Origin: Chitinophagaceae bacterium
Lineage (GTDB): Bacteria > Bacteroidota > Bacteroidia > Chitinophagales > Chitinophagaceae
Length of the DNA stretch: 5,710 bases
Direction of reading: 5' to 3'
Assembly (NCBI GenBank): GCA_025455665.1
Contig: JALOMC010000229.1
Coordinates: forward strand, 1-5,710
Made by a program: the position numbers and the translations under genes
Notes under the pieces: generated by a model
Told to the model about the DNA's origin: nothing
Database searches by the model: none
What the model saw: only the letters and a program-made list of their open reading frames with translations
Shown here: piece after piece, positions 1-4,890 of the stretch
How positions within the stretch are numbered: position 1 is the first letter of the stretch
Layout of the letters: each line of letters opens with the position of its first letter

Positions 1-1
1 C

Positions 2-544
2 GAAATTCAACAACTGCTGACGGCTACTGAATTTCCGGATAATTGGACCGGCCGAACCGAAAAGCTGGCGCTACAACTATTGTATCATACCGGTATGCGC
101 CGGGCCGAACTGCTGAACCTGAAAGAGTCGCAGATTGATCATAGGCAGCGGCACATTCGCATCATCGGCAAAGGCAATAAGGAACGCATAGTACCCGTAC
201 ATGCCGATTTGCTAAAGCATATTGTCAACTATCAGCTAGAGCGGCGAAGCCTGGCACCACCTGAAGTGCCACAACTGCTGGTAACAGAAAAAGGCAGGCC
301 CTTGCAGGCCAACCAACTTTATAAAATAGTCACCCACTACCTGGGGGCGGTGACTACGCTCAGTAAAAAAAGTCCGCATACGCTCCGTCATAGTTTTGCC
401 ACACACCTGGCCAATGCCGGTGCCGATCTCAACGCGATTAAAGAACTGCTGGGCCATGCCAGCCTGGCTGCTACACAGGTGTATACCCACAATAGCATCG
501 AAAAACTGAAAGAGGTGTACAAAAAGGCGCACCCCAAAGCCTGA
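2..544 (+). CDS. xerC: Tyrosine recombinase, XerC/XerD type (5' end outside window)
   Basis: This is the catalytic C-terminal part of a tyrosine site-specific recombinase. The frame is open from the left edge, giving 180 visible residues; the N-terminal SAM-like core-binding domain lies outside the window. All catalytic residues are visible, numbered from the first full codon: Arg33 in TGMRRAEL, Lys57 in GKGNKER, His126 and Arg129 in HTLRH, His152 in LLGHAS, and nucleophile Tyr161 in QVYTH. Members of this family resolve chromosome dimers at dif with a partner recombinase, and the short C-terminal tail after Tyr161 fits XerC/XerD rather than phage integrases. Position next to hpf and the tRNA-tuf block matches the xer gene often annotated xerC in Bacteroidota, so a housekeeping role is likelier than a mobile-element integrase. 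No att site or mobile-element cargo is visible. The choice of XerC over XerD is not settled by the sequence. Confidence 0.9.
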   Translation, partial: EIQQLLTATEFPDNWTGRTEKLALQLLYHTGMRRAELLNLKESQIDHRQRHIRIIGKGNKERIVPVHADLLKHIVNYQLERRSLAPPEVPQLLVTEKGRPLQANQLYKIVTHYLGAVTTLSKKSPHTLRHSFATHLANAGADLNAIKELLGHASLAATQVYTHNSIEKLKEVYKKAHPKA

Positions 545-692
545 GCAGTACTTTTTGCGTTTTTTTCTTATCAGTATTGTGGTTTATTCCGCCAAACTGA
601 ACTAACTTCCTGTCAAATAAACGGTGGCCTATGTAATAGAAAATCGACTCTCGAATCAGTTCTTTATTTATTCACCAAAAACAGCGTTCATC

Positions 693-992
693 ATGACTGT
701 GAACATTCAGACTGTGCGTTTTGACGCCGATGGTAAACTCACCGAACACGTGCAGAAGAAGATTGCGAAGCTGAGTAATTACCACGACCGGATCATCAAA
801 GTGGATGTGTTTCTGAAACTGGATAATGTGGTCCACACTATCAAAGACAAAGTAGCTGAAATCAAGGTGTCCATTCCGCGAAATGAAATTTTTGTAAAGT
901 CGAGCAGTAAATCGTTTGAACAATCGTTTGATAATGCACTGGACAGCGTTATCAACCAAATCAAAAGGAAAAAGGAGAAAATGGCTGAATAG
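693..992 (+). CDS. hpf: Ribosome hibernation-promoting factor, short form (HPF/RaiA/YfiA family)
   Basis: This 99-residue protein of the HPF/RaiA family is expected to bind the 30S decoding region and stabilise inactive ribosomes in slow growth or stationary phase. It shows the family's single beta-alpha-beta-beta-beta-alpha fold: strand 1 MTVNIQTVRF, helix 1 around residues 15-30, strands including IKVDVFLKL and KVAEIKVSIP, then helix 2 from about residue 72 ending in a basic tail (QIKRKKEKMAE). The long-form C-terminal dimerisation domain is absent, so it is a short HPF. I start it at ATG 693 because the family begins MxVNIQ. The frame stays open to a GTG at 624, but the 23 extra residues resemble nothing in the family. 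A 148-bp gap separates it from the recombinase, with no convincing promoter or terminator in it. A strong terminator starts 13 bases after the stop codon. Confidence 0.92.
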   Translation: MTVNIQTVRFDADGKLTEHVQKKIAKLSNYHDRIIKVDVFLKLDNVVHTIKDKVAEIKVSIPRNEIFVKSSSKSFEQSFDNALDSVINQIKRKKEKMAE

Positions 993-1005
993 CCCTGCAT
1001 AGCAG

Positions 1006-1037
1006 AAGCCCCGATCAAATTTGGTCGGGGCTTTTTT
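1006..1037 (+). terminator. Intrinsic terminator after hpf
   Basis: The arm GCCCCGATC (1008-1016) pairs with GGTCGGGGC (1023-1031), with one T-G wobble and an A-T extension at the base. The loop is AAATTT, and six T residues follow (1032-1037). This is a classic rho-independent terminator in the plus direction. The T-tract ends one base before the ATG of the next gene, which is unusual. Confidence 0.9.
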
Positions 1038-1038
1038 G

Positions 1039-1677
1039 ATGAAGTATCGTAGCATCATGCGACTTGTTGTTGTTTTTTTTATGGGCGTGGCAGCACTGCT
1101 GGCTTGTGGCAGGCAGCGGCAGGAAGCAGGTGGTGTACCAGGTCGGGCCGTGTTTGACACCTTGTATCTGCTACCAGCTACCGATGCCGATACGGCTACA
1201 ATGGATTATCTGCAGCGTCATTTGGCCGACAGTTTTCGGGTTCCGGTACGGTTACTGCCTATGCAGCCTTTGCCGGCTTTTGCGTGGTATGCGCCTCGCC
1301 GGCGCTACTGGGCCGATAGCTTGCTGAAGTGGATGAAGCCGATGGCGCATATGAATGCATGCCGCTGGCTGTTGGTTACCAGCAGCGATATCAGCACCAC
1401 CCGGAAAGATCATTTTAACTGGGGCATTATGGGGCTGGCTTATCAGCCGGGCAGGGTGGCGGCCATCAGCGATTATCGGCTGCAAGAGCATAGGCGACCG
1501 CCCGACGCCGTGCGGGCAGCTTTGCTGAAAATAGCCCTGCACGAGCTGGGGCATACTGTAGGTAATGCGCATTGTACTCAACCCCACTGCCTGATGCAGG
1601 ACGCCGACGGACGAGACAAGACAGGGCAACTTTCAGGGTTCTGTAATACATGCCGCAAGCGGCTTTTCAGACCCTGA
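1039..1677 (+). CDS. Archaemetzincin-like zinc metalloprotease, predicted lipoprotein
   Basis: This 212-residue protein has a lipoprotein signal peptide and a peptidase M54 domain. Residues 1-23 have a basic start (MKYRSIMR), a hydrophobic stretch and a lipobox LLAC, with Cys23 as the predicted lipidation site. The zinc-protease signature is HELGHTVGNAH (His168, Glu169, His172, His178), followed at once by Cys179, then Cys184, CLM with Met186, and CNTC (Cys202, Cys205). That is the archaemetzincin pattern HExxHxxGxxHCx4CxM...CxxC, with 15 residues before CxxC where I recall about 17 in the family. PRRRYWADSLL and GRVAAISDYRL also resemble conserved M54 segments. The domain should bind a catalytic zinc and a second structural zinc on the four cysteines; its substrate is unknown. 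ATG 1039 gives a normal basic n-region. ATG 1057 (MRLVVVFF) is the alternative and leaves more room after the terminator. No ribosome-binding site is evident for either. The gene interrupts the usual hpf to tRNA order. Confidence 0.82.
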   Translation: MKYRSIMRLVVVFFMGVAALLACGRQRQEAGGVPGRAVFDTLYLLPATDADTATMDYLQRHLADSFRVPVRLLPMQPLPAFAWYAPRRRYWADSLLKWMKPMAHMNACRWLLVTSSDISTTRKDHFNWGIMGLAYQPGRVAAISDYRLQEHRRPPDAVRAALLKIALHELGHTVGNAHCTQPHCLMQDADGRDKTGQLSGFCNTCRKRLFRP

Positions 1678-1697
1678 AAAACTTTTAGGCAATTTTT

Positions 1698-1727
1698 TTT
1701 GACGAATATCGAATTCGCTTACTTTTG
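1698..1727 (+). promoter_or_regulatory. Probable Bacteroidota-type promoter for the tRNA-tuf cluster
   Basis: TACTTTTG at 1720-1727 matches the -7 consensus TAnnTTTG of the Bacteroidota primary sigma factor. TTTG at 1698-1701, 18 bases upstream, fits the -33 element. Transcription would start near 1733, about 75 bases before tRNA-Thr, leaving a structured leader that contains the palindrome CTCAGCTGAG at 1775-1784. No better promoter is seen between the four tRNAs and tuf, so they may be one transcript. Start site not proven. Confidence 0.65.
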
Positions 1728-1806
1728 CCATCCCGAAAAAACGGGGGTAGTTCTTTATTGTGCTAACGACGCTGCTCAGCTGAGGAAGTGCAGCGCTTCA
1801 CAAAAC

Positions 1807-1882
1807 GCCACTTTAGCTCAGCTGGTAGAGCAACTGATTTGTAATCAGTAGGTCGTTGGTTCGATTCCGACAAGTGGCTCCA
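1807..1882 (+). tRNA. tRNA-Thr (anticodon TGT)
   Basis: The cloverleaf is complete. Acceptor GCCACTT (1807-1813) pairs with AAGTGGC (1872-1878), the discriminator is T, and CCA is encoded (1880-1882). The anticodon stem ACTGA/TCAGT encloses the loop TTTGTAA, giving anticodon TGT, which reads ACA and related threonine codons. The T arm GTTGG-TTCGATT-CCGAC is intact. It is the first gene of the tRNA cluster upstream of tuf. Confidence 0.97.
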
Positions 1883-1886
1883 GAAT

Positions 1887-1907
1887 GAATGGTGAATGGT
1901 GAGGGGT
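1887..1907 (+). repeat. Short heptamer tandem repeat between tRNA genes
   Basis: GAATGGT occurs at 1887-1893 and again at 1894-1900, followed by the degenerate copy GAGGGGT at 1901-1907. It begins five bases after the CCA of tRNA-Thr. The 106-bp gap to tRNA-Tyr also has a small hairpin, TCAGTG-CGAA-CACTGA, at 1928-1943. No gene is visible in this gap. Confidence 0.5.
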
Positions 1908-1988
1908 AAATGTTGAATGAAGATTAATCAGTGCGAACACTGACTTGGCTTCCAGCTTTCATCCACATTTTTCGGCATTGCAAGTTTC

Positions 1989-2071
1989 GGGCAGTTTCCA
2001 GAGCGGCCAAATGGGGCGGACTGTAAATCCGCTGTCTTTCGACTTCGGTGGTTCGAATCCACCACTGCCCA
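1989..2071 (+). tRNA. tRNA-Tyr (anticodon GTA)
   Basis: This is a class II tRNA with a long variable arm. Acceptor GGGCAGT (1989-1995) pairs with ACTGCCC (2064-2070), and the discriminator is A2071. The anticodon stem GCGGA/TCCGC encloses loop CTGTAAA, anticodon GTA (tyrosine codons TAC/TAT). The T arm is GGTGG-TTCGAAT-CCACC. The following bases are CAG, so the 3' CCA is not encoded and must be added by tRNA nucleotidyltransferase. Confidence 0.97.
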
Positions 2072-2116
2072 CAGTTCTTTTTACATGCTTGAGTAGCAAA
2101 CTGCTCAGGCCACGTC

Positions 2117-2189
2117 GCGGGAGTAGCTCAGTTGGTAGAGCGACAGCCTTCCAAGCTGTAGGTCGCGGGTTCGAACCTCGTCTCCCGCT
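2117..2189 (+). tRNA. tRNA-Gly (anticodon TCC)
   Basis: Acceptor GCGGGAG (2117-2123) pairs with CTCCCGC (2182-2188), with discriminator T2189. The anticodon stem ACAGC/GCTGT encloses loop CTTCCAA, anticodon TCC, which reads GGA/GGG glycine codons. CCA is not encoded (next bases CAG). It lies 45 bases after tRNA-Tyr. Confidence 0.97.
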
Positions 2190-2273
2190 CAGTCAAATGT
2201 TGACAGTGGGAAGAGGGGAAGGGGTGCAGCAGCGCCACAGCCCGTCCACCTGAATACTGTTAGCGGTTGTCAA

Positions 2274-2348
<75 letters not shown>

Positions 2349-2361
2349 TCACAGCGTTTTT

Positions 2362-2382
2362 TTTGGCCGGCCTGCCGGCAAA
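2362..2382 (+). other. GC-rich hairpin in the tRNA-Thr to tuf spacer
   Basis: The arm GCCGG (2366-2370) pairs with CCGGC (2375-2379) around loop CCTG. TTT/AAA extends the stem past a single bulged G. The eight-T run (2357-2364) comes before the hairpin, not after it, so this is not a plus-strand terminator. It could be a tuf 5' leader element or a processing signal separating the tRNA from the mRNA. Confidence 0.4.
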
Positions 2383-2416
2383 GGCATAAAGTAAACCACA
2401 ACAAAAACAAATAAAA

Positions 2417-3604
2417 ATGGCAAAAGAGACCTTTAAGAGGGAAAAACCTCACGTTAACGTAGGTACTATTGGCCACGTTGACCACGGTAAAACCACCCTG
2501 ACCGCTGCCATCACCACCATCCTTGCTAACAAGGGTTTGGCAGAAAAAAAGGGTTATGATGAAATTGATGCTGCTCCCGAAGAAAAGGAGCGTGGTATCA
2601 CCATCAACACCGCTCACGTAGAGTACCAAACAGCAAATCGTCACTATGCTCACGTTGACTGTCCTGGTCACGCTGACTATGTGAAGAACATGATTACTGG
2701 TGCTGCGCAGATGGACGGTGCAATTCTGGTTGTGGCTGCTACCGATGGTCCTATGCCTCAAACAAAAGAACACATCCTGCTGGCTCGCCAGGTAGGTGTA
2801 CCTAAGATTGTGGTATTCATGAACAAAGTAGACCTGGTAGACGACCCCGAGTTGCTCGAACTGGTTGAAATGGAAATCCGCGACCTGCTGAGCTCTTACG
2901 GCTTCGACGGCGACAACACTCCCATCATCAAGGGTTCTGCTACTGGCGCCCTGGCCGGTGAAGAGAAGTGGCTGGCTGCCATCGACGAACTGATGGAAGC
3001 TGTTGATACTTACATCCCGCTGCCTCCCCGCCCTGTTGATCAGGCTTTCCTGATGAGCGTGGAAGACGTATTCTCGATCACTGGTCGCGGTACTGTTGCC
3101 ACTGGTCGTATTGAGCGTGGCCGTATCAAGGTAGGTGAAGGTGTAGAAATCGTAGGCATGATGCCTGAGAAGCTCACCTCTACCGTTACTGGTGTAGAAA
3201 TGTTCAAAAAGCTGCTGGACGAAGGTGAAGCTGGTGACAACGCCGGCCTGCTCCTGCGCGGCATTGAAAAGAAAGATATCCGCCGTGGTATGGTTATTTG
3301 CAAGCCCGGTTCTATTACTCCGCACACTGAGTTCCGTGGCGAAGTATACGTACTGAGCAAAGAAGAAGGTGGTCGTCACACTCCTTTCTTCAACAAATAC
3401 CGTCCTCAGTTCTATTTCCGTACTACCGACGTAACTGGTGAGTGCACCCTGCCGGAAGGTACTGAAATGGTAATGCCTGGCGATAACGTAAACCTGAAGG
3501 TGACCCTGATCCAGCCGATTGCGATGGAAAAAGGTCTGAAGTTCGCCATCCGCGAAGGTGGTCGTACTGTAGGTGCCGGTCAGGTTACTGAAATCCTGAA
3601 GTAA
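2417..3604 (+). CDS. tuf: Translation elongation factor Tu
   Basis: EF-Tu is the GTPase that delivers aminoacyl-tRNA to the ribosomal A site. The 395-residue length is full (the E. coli protein is about 393). Domain 1 (about 1-205) shows GHVDHGKT at 19-26 (P-loop), RGITI at 59-63 (switch I threonine), DCPGHAD at 81-87 with catalytic His85, and NKVD at 136-139 (guanine specificity). The G5 motif reads SAT at 174-176, where E. coli has SAL. Domain 2 includes VFSITGRGTVATGRIE (218-233); domain 3 includes FRTTDVTGE (334-342) and ends GGRTVGAGQVTEILK. The start follows an A-rich stretch without a Shine-Dalgarno sequence, as expected for Bacteroidota. Four tRNA genes lie immediately upstream, and tRNA-Trp, secE and nusG follow, the conserved phylum arrangement. 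Only this one tuf copy is visible in the window. Confidence 0.99.
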   Translation: MAKETFKREKPHVNVGTIGHVDHGKTTLTAAITTILANKGLAEKKGYDEIDAAPEEKERGITINTAHVEYQTANRHYAHVDCPGHADYVKNMITGAAQMDGAILVVAATDGPMPQTKEHILLARQVGVPKIVVFMNKVDLVDDPELLELVEMEIRDLLSSYGFDGDNTPIIKGSATGALAGEEKWLAAIDELMEAVDTYIPLPPRPVDQAFLMSVEDVFSITGRGTVATGRIERGRIKVGEGVEIVGMMPEKLTSTVTGVEMFKKLLDEGEAGDNAGLLLRGIEKKDIRRGMVICKPGSITPHTEFRGEVYVLSKEEGGRHTPFFNKYRPQFYFRTTDVTGECTLPEGTEMVMPGDNVNLKVTLIQPIAMEKGLKFAIREGGRTVGAGQVTEILK

Positions 3605-3656
3605 GCCCTGCGCTGCGAGCTTTTAGCTTACAGCCGAAAGGCTTTGCAAATAATCC

Positions 3657-3664
3657 TATATTTG
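3657..3664 (+). promoter_or_regulatory. Possible -7 promoter element for tRNA-Trp/secE/nusG
   Basis: TATATTTG is an exact match to the Bacteroidota -7 motif TAnnTTTG. No good TTTG -33 element sits at the right distance: the nearest, at 3643-3646, is only 10 bases away. Transcription would start near 3671, just before the long hairpin and about 45 bases before tRNA-Trp. It lies in the 111-bp gap after tuf, where I see no strong terminator. Confidence 0.5.
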
Positions 3665-3673
3665 CAACATACC

Positions 3674-3710
3674 GCTAAGAGCTATTAGCCAACTGCTAGT
3701 AGCTCTTAGC
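3674..3710 (+). repeat. Long perfect inverted repeat (hairpin) before tRNA-Trp
   Basis: GCTAAGAGCTA (3674-3684) is the exact reverse complement of TAGCTCTTAGC (3700-3710). Inside it, a T-G wobble (3685/3699) and TAGC/GCTA (3686-3689 with 3695-3698) continue the stem, giving about 16 pairs around the loop CAACT. No T-run follows, so it is not a standard terminator. It ends six bases before tRNA-Trp and would form the very 5' end of a transcript from the preceding promoter-like motif. Confidence 0.8.
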
Positions 3711-3715
3711 ATTCT

Positions 3716-3786
3716 ACGGGCATAGTTCAACGGTAGAATAGAGGTCTCCAAAACCTTTGATCGTGGTTCGAATCCGCGTGCCCGTG
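3716..3786 (+). tRNA. tRNA-Trp (anticodon CCA)
   Basis: Acceptor ACGGGCA (3716-3722) pairs with TGCCCGT (3779-3785), and the discriminator is G3786, as expected for tRNA-Trp. The anticodon stem GAGGT/ACCTT has one G-T pair and encloses loop CTCCAAA, anticodon CCA, reading TGG. The T arm contains GTTCGAATC. The 3' CCA is not encoded (next bases CTG). It sits between tuf and secE, the usual Bacteroidota position. Confidence 0.97.
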
Positions 3787-3858
3787 CTGAAAAGCCGGCT
3801 GATGCACAGCAGTGTTCATTGGCTGTCTCATTTCTAATCCCGATTAATTTTCTGACGA

Positions 3859-4056
3859 ATGAATAAAGTAGGCAATCACTTCCGCGAAAGCTGGCAGGAA
3901 TTGGTAGAAAAAGTAACCTGGCCCACCTGGGCACAGTTACAGCAGTCTACCGTCATTGTACTGGTAGCTACCCTACTCATCACCGGCATGGTGTGGGTAA
4001 TGGATGTTGCCTCCGAAAACCTTCTCAAACTGATCTATTCATTTTTTAAGAAATAA
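3859..4056 (+). CDS. secE: Preprotein translocase subunit SecE
   Basis: This 65-residue single-span SecE is the small essential subunit that clamps SecY in the SecYEG protein-export channel of the inner membrane. The conserved amphipathic cytoplasmic helix appears as ESWQELVEKVTWPTWAQL (about residues 10-27), with the hallmark KVTWPT. One transmembrane segment follows at about residues 31-50 (STVIVLVATLLITGMVWVMD), then a short tail ending FFKK. The length matches the one-span form found in most bacteria rather than the three-span E. coli protein. The start follows tRNA-Trp by 72 bases with no obvious Shine-Dalgarno sequence. The stop overlaps the nusG start (TAATG), so translation is probably coupled. 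Confidence 0.96.
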   Translation: MNKVGNHFRESWQELVEKVTWPTWAQLQQSTVIVLVATLLITGMVWVMDVASENLLKLIYSFFKK

Positions 4057-4637
4057 TGGAAACAGCTGCTACACAACAACAGGAAACGAAATGGTATGTG
4101 CTGCGGGTGGTGAGTGGCAAGGAGCGTTCCGTAAAAGAATACCTCGACAAAGACATTGCCCGCCAGGGATGGAGTGAGCACATCGTTCAGGTTTTTTTGC
4201 CCATGGACAAAGTGTACAAGGTGCAAAATGGCAAGAAGGTGATGCGTGAAAAGAACTTCTACCCGGGCTACGTATTTATGGAAGTGGTAGATGGTAAGCT
4301 GAATGATGATATGGTTCAGCACATCAGCAACATCTCCAATATCATGCACTTCCTCACCGATGGCAAAGGCTCGAAGGGTCGCATTATATCGCTGCGCAAA
4401 AGCGAAGTGAATAAGATGCTGGGCAAGATGGACGAGATGAGTGAGCAGGGCATGACCATGAGTGAGCCTTTTATTGTAGGCGAAACAATCAAGATTATCG
4501 ACGGCGCTTTCAACGACTTCAACGGTGTAATTGAAGAAGTAAACGACGAAAAGAAGAAGCTGAAAGTGATTGTAAAAATATTCGGTCGCTCTACCCCAGT
4601 AGAACTAAACTACATGCAGGTAGAAAAGCTGAGCTAG
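4056..4637 (+). CDS. nusG: Transcription termination/antitermination factor NusG
   Basis: NusG binds the RNA polymerase clamp and modulates elongation, pausing, Rho termination and coupling to the ribosome. The 193-residue protein has an NGN domain at about residues 12-115 with KWYVLRV at the start and NFYPGYVFMEV at 67-77, both diagnostic. A linker follows, then a C-terminal KOW domain from about 137, with VGETIKIIDGAFNDFNGVIEEV (141-162) and FGRSTPVELNYMQVEKL (176-192). E. coli NusG has 181 residues, so this is normal length. Its ATG overlaps the secE stop by one base. The last codons and stop lie inside a 22-bp tandem duplication. Unusually, it is followed by a terminator and a convergent gene instead of rplK. 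Confidence 0.97.
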   Translation: METAATQQQETKWYVLRVVSGKERSVKEYLDKDIARQGWSEHIVQVFLPMDKVYKVQNGKKVMREKNFYPGYVFMEVVDGKLNDDMVQHISNISNIMHFLTDGKGSKGRIISLRKSEVNKMLGKMDEMSEQGMTMSEPFIVGETIKIIDGAFNDFNGVIEEVNDEKKKLKVIVKIFGRSTPVELNYMQVEKLS

Positions 4638-4665
4638 CAGCCGAGAAAAGCTGAGCTAGCAGCCG
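4622..4665 (+). repeat. Perfect 22-bp tandem duplication across the nusG stop codon
   Basis: The bases 4622-4643 are repeated exactly and in direct succession at 4644-4665 (unit begins AGAAAAGCTGAG and ends CAGCCG). The first copy holds the last nusG codons and the TAG stop (4635-4637); the second lies in the 3' untranslated region. As 22 is not a multiple of three, the second copy is out of frame. Each unit can form a small GCTG/CAGC hairpin. Confidence 0.95.
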
Positions 4666-4704
4666 GCGGTCGGATTCACAACCAAAACTAACATTACTTG
4701 CCTG

Positions 4705-4738
4705 CAGCCGTTTCCCCTAAGGAAGCGGCTGTTTTTTT
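4705..4738 (+). terminator. Strong intrinsic terminator after nusG
   Basis: An 11-bp stem, CAGCCGTTTCC (4705-4715) with GGAAGCGGCTG (4721-4731), includes one T-G pair. The loop is CCTAA, and seven T residues follow (4732-4738). It ends the secE-nusG transcript about 70 bases after the stop codon, so readthrough into any downstream ribosomal operon is not expected. From 4739 to about 4790 I see no feature. Confidence 0.93.
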
Positions 4739-4794
4739 GTCCTGTTTCTTGCGTGGGCCAACAAGAGGAGCCCGATGACACGGAAAGATAGAAA

Positions 4795-4829
4795 CAACAA
4801 AGCCGGCCTTTTTGAGACCGGCTTTGTTG
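4795..4829 (-). terminator. Terminator hairpin for the minus-strand T9SS-sorted gene
   Basis: CAACAAAGCCGG (4795-4806) pairs perfectly with CCGGCTTTGTTG (4818-4829), a 12-bp stem with an 11-base loop. Read on the minus strand it lies about 60 bases past the stop of the convergent gene, and the transcript continues TTTC after the stem, giving a short U-rich end. On the plus strand only GAAATG follows, so it mainly serves the minus strand. Confidence 0.75.
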
Positions 4830-4890
4830 AAATGAAAGGTAATCGGTAACAGCTAAATGCCTGACCCATCGGACCCTGCAGTTGCTACCG

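Noticed and set aside
2..544. Integrase of an element inserted at the tRNA cluster
   Set aside because: The tRNA genes are intact, no direct repeat of a tRNA 3' end is seen, and a xer gene beside hpf is the normal arrangement in this phylum.
554..582. TTTG plus TATTGTGG as a promoter for hpf
   Set aside because: The spacing is plausible, but the -7 element has two mismatches at conserved positions; too weak to annotate.
624..692. N-terminal extension of hpf from a GTG
   Set aside because: The added residues are not seen in the family, and ATG 693 gives the canonical MTVNIQ start.
672..1160. Minus-strand open frames over hpf and the protease start (also 779-1018)
   Set aside because: They oppose a well-supported hpf gene and its terminator, and their translations show no family features.
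1664..1700. Terminator after the protease gene (TTTTCAG-ACC-CTGAAAA plus T8)
   Set aside because: The stem is short and AT-rich with a three-base loop, and the T-run begins 12 bases later; its last Ts also form part of the -33 element.
1945..2253. A 102-codon plus-strand open frame across tRNA-Tyr and tRNA-Gly
   Set aside because: It reads straight through two complete tRNA genes, so it is not a protein gene.
3632..3645. AGCC-GAAA-GGCT hairpin after tuf as a terminator
   Set aside because: Only four pairs and a three-base T-tract; insufficient for an intrinsic terminator.
3656..3934. Minus-strand 92-codon frame across tRNA-Trp and the start of secE
   Set aside because: It overlaps a complete tRNA and a conserved coding sequence, with no recognisable domain.
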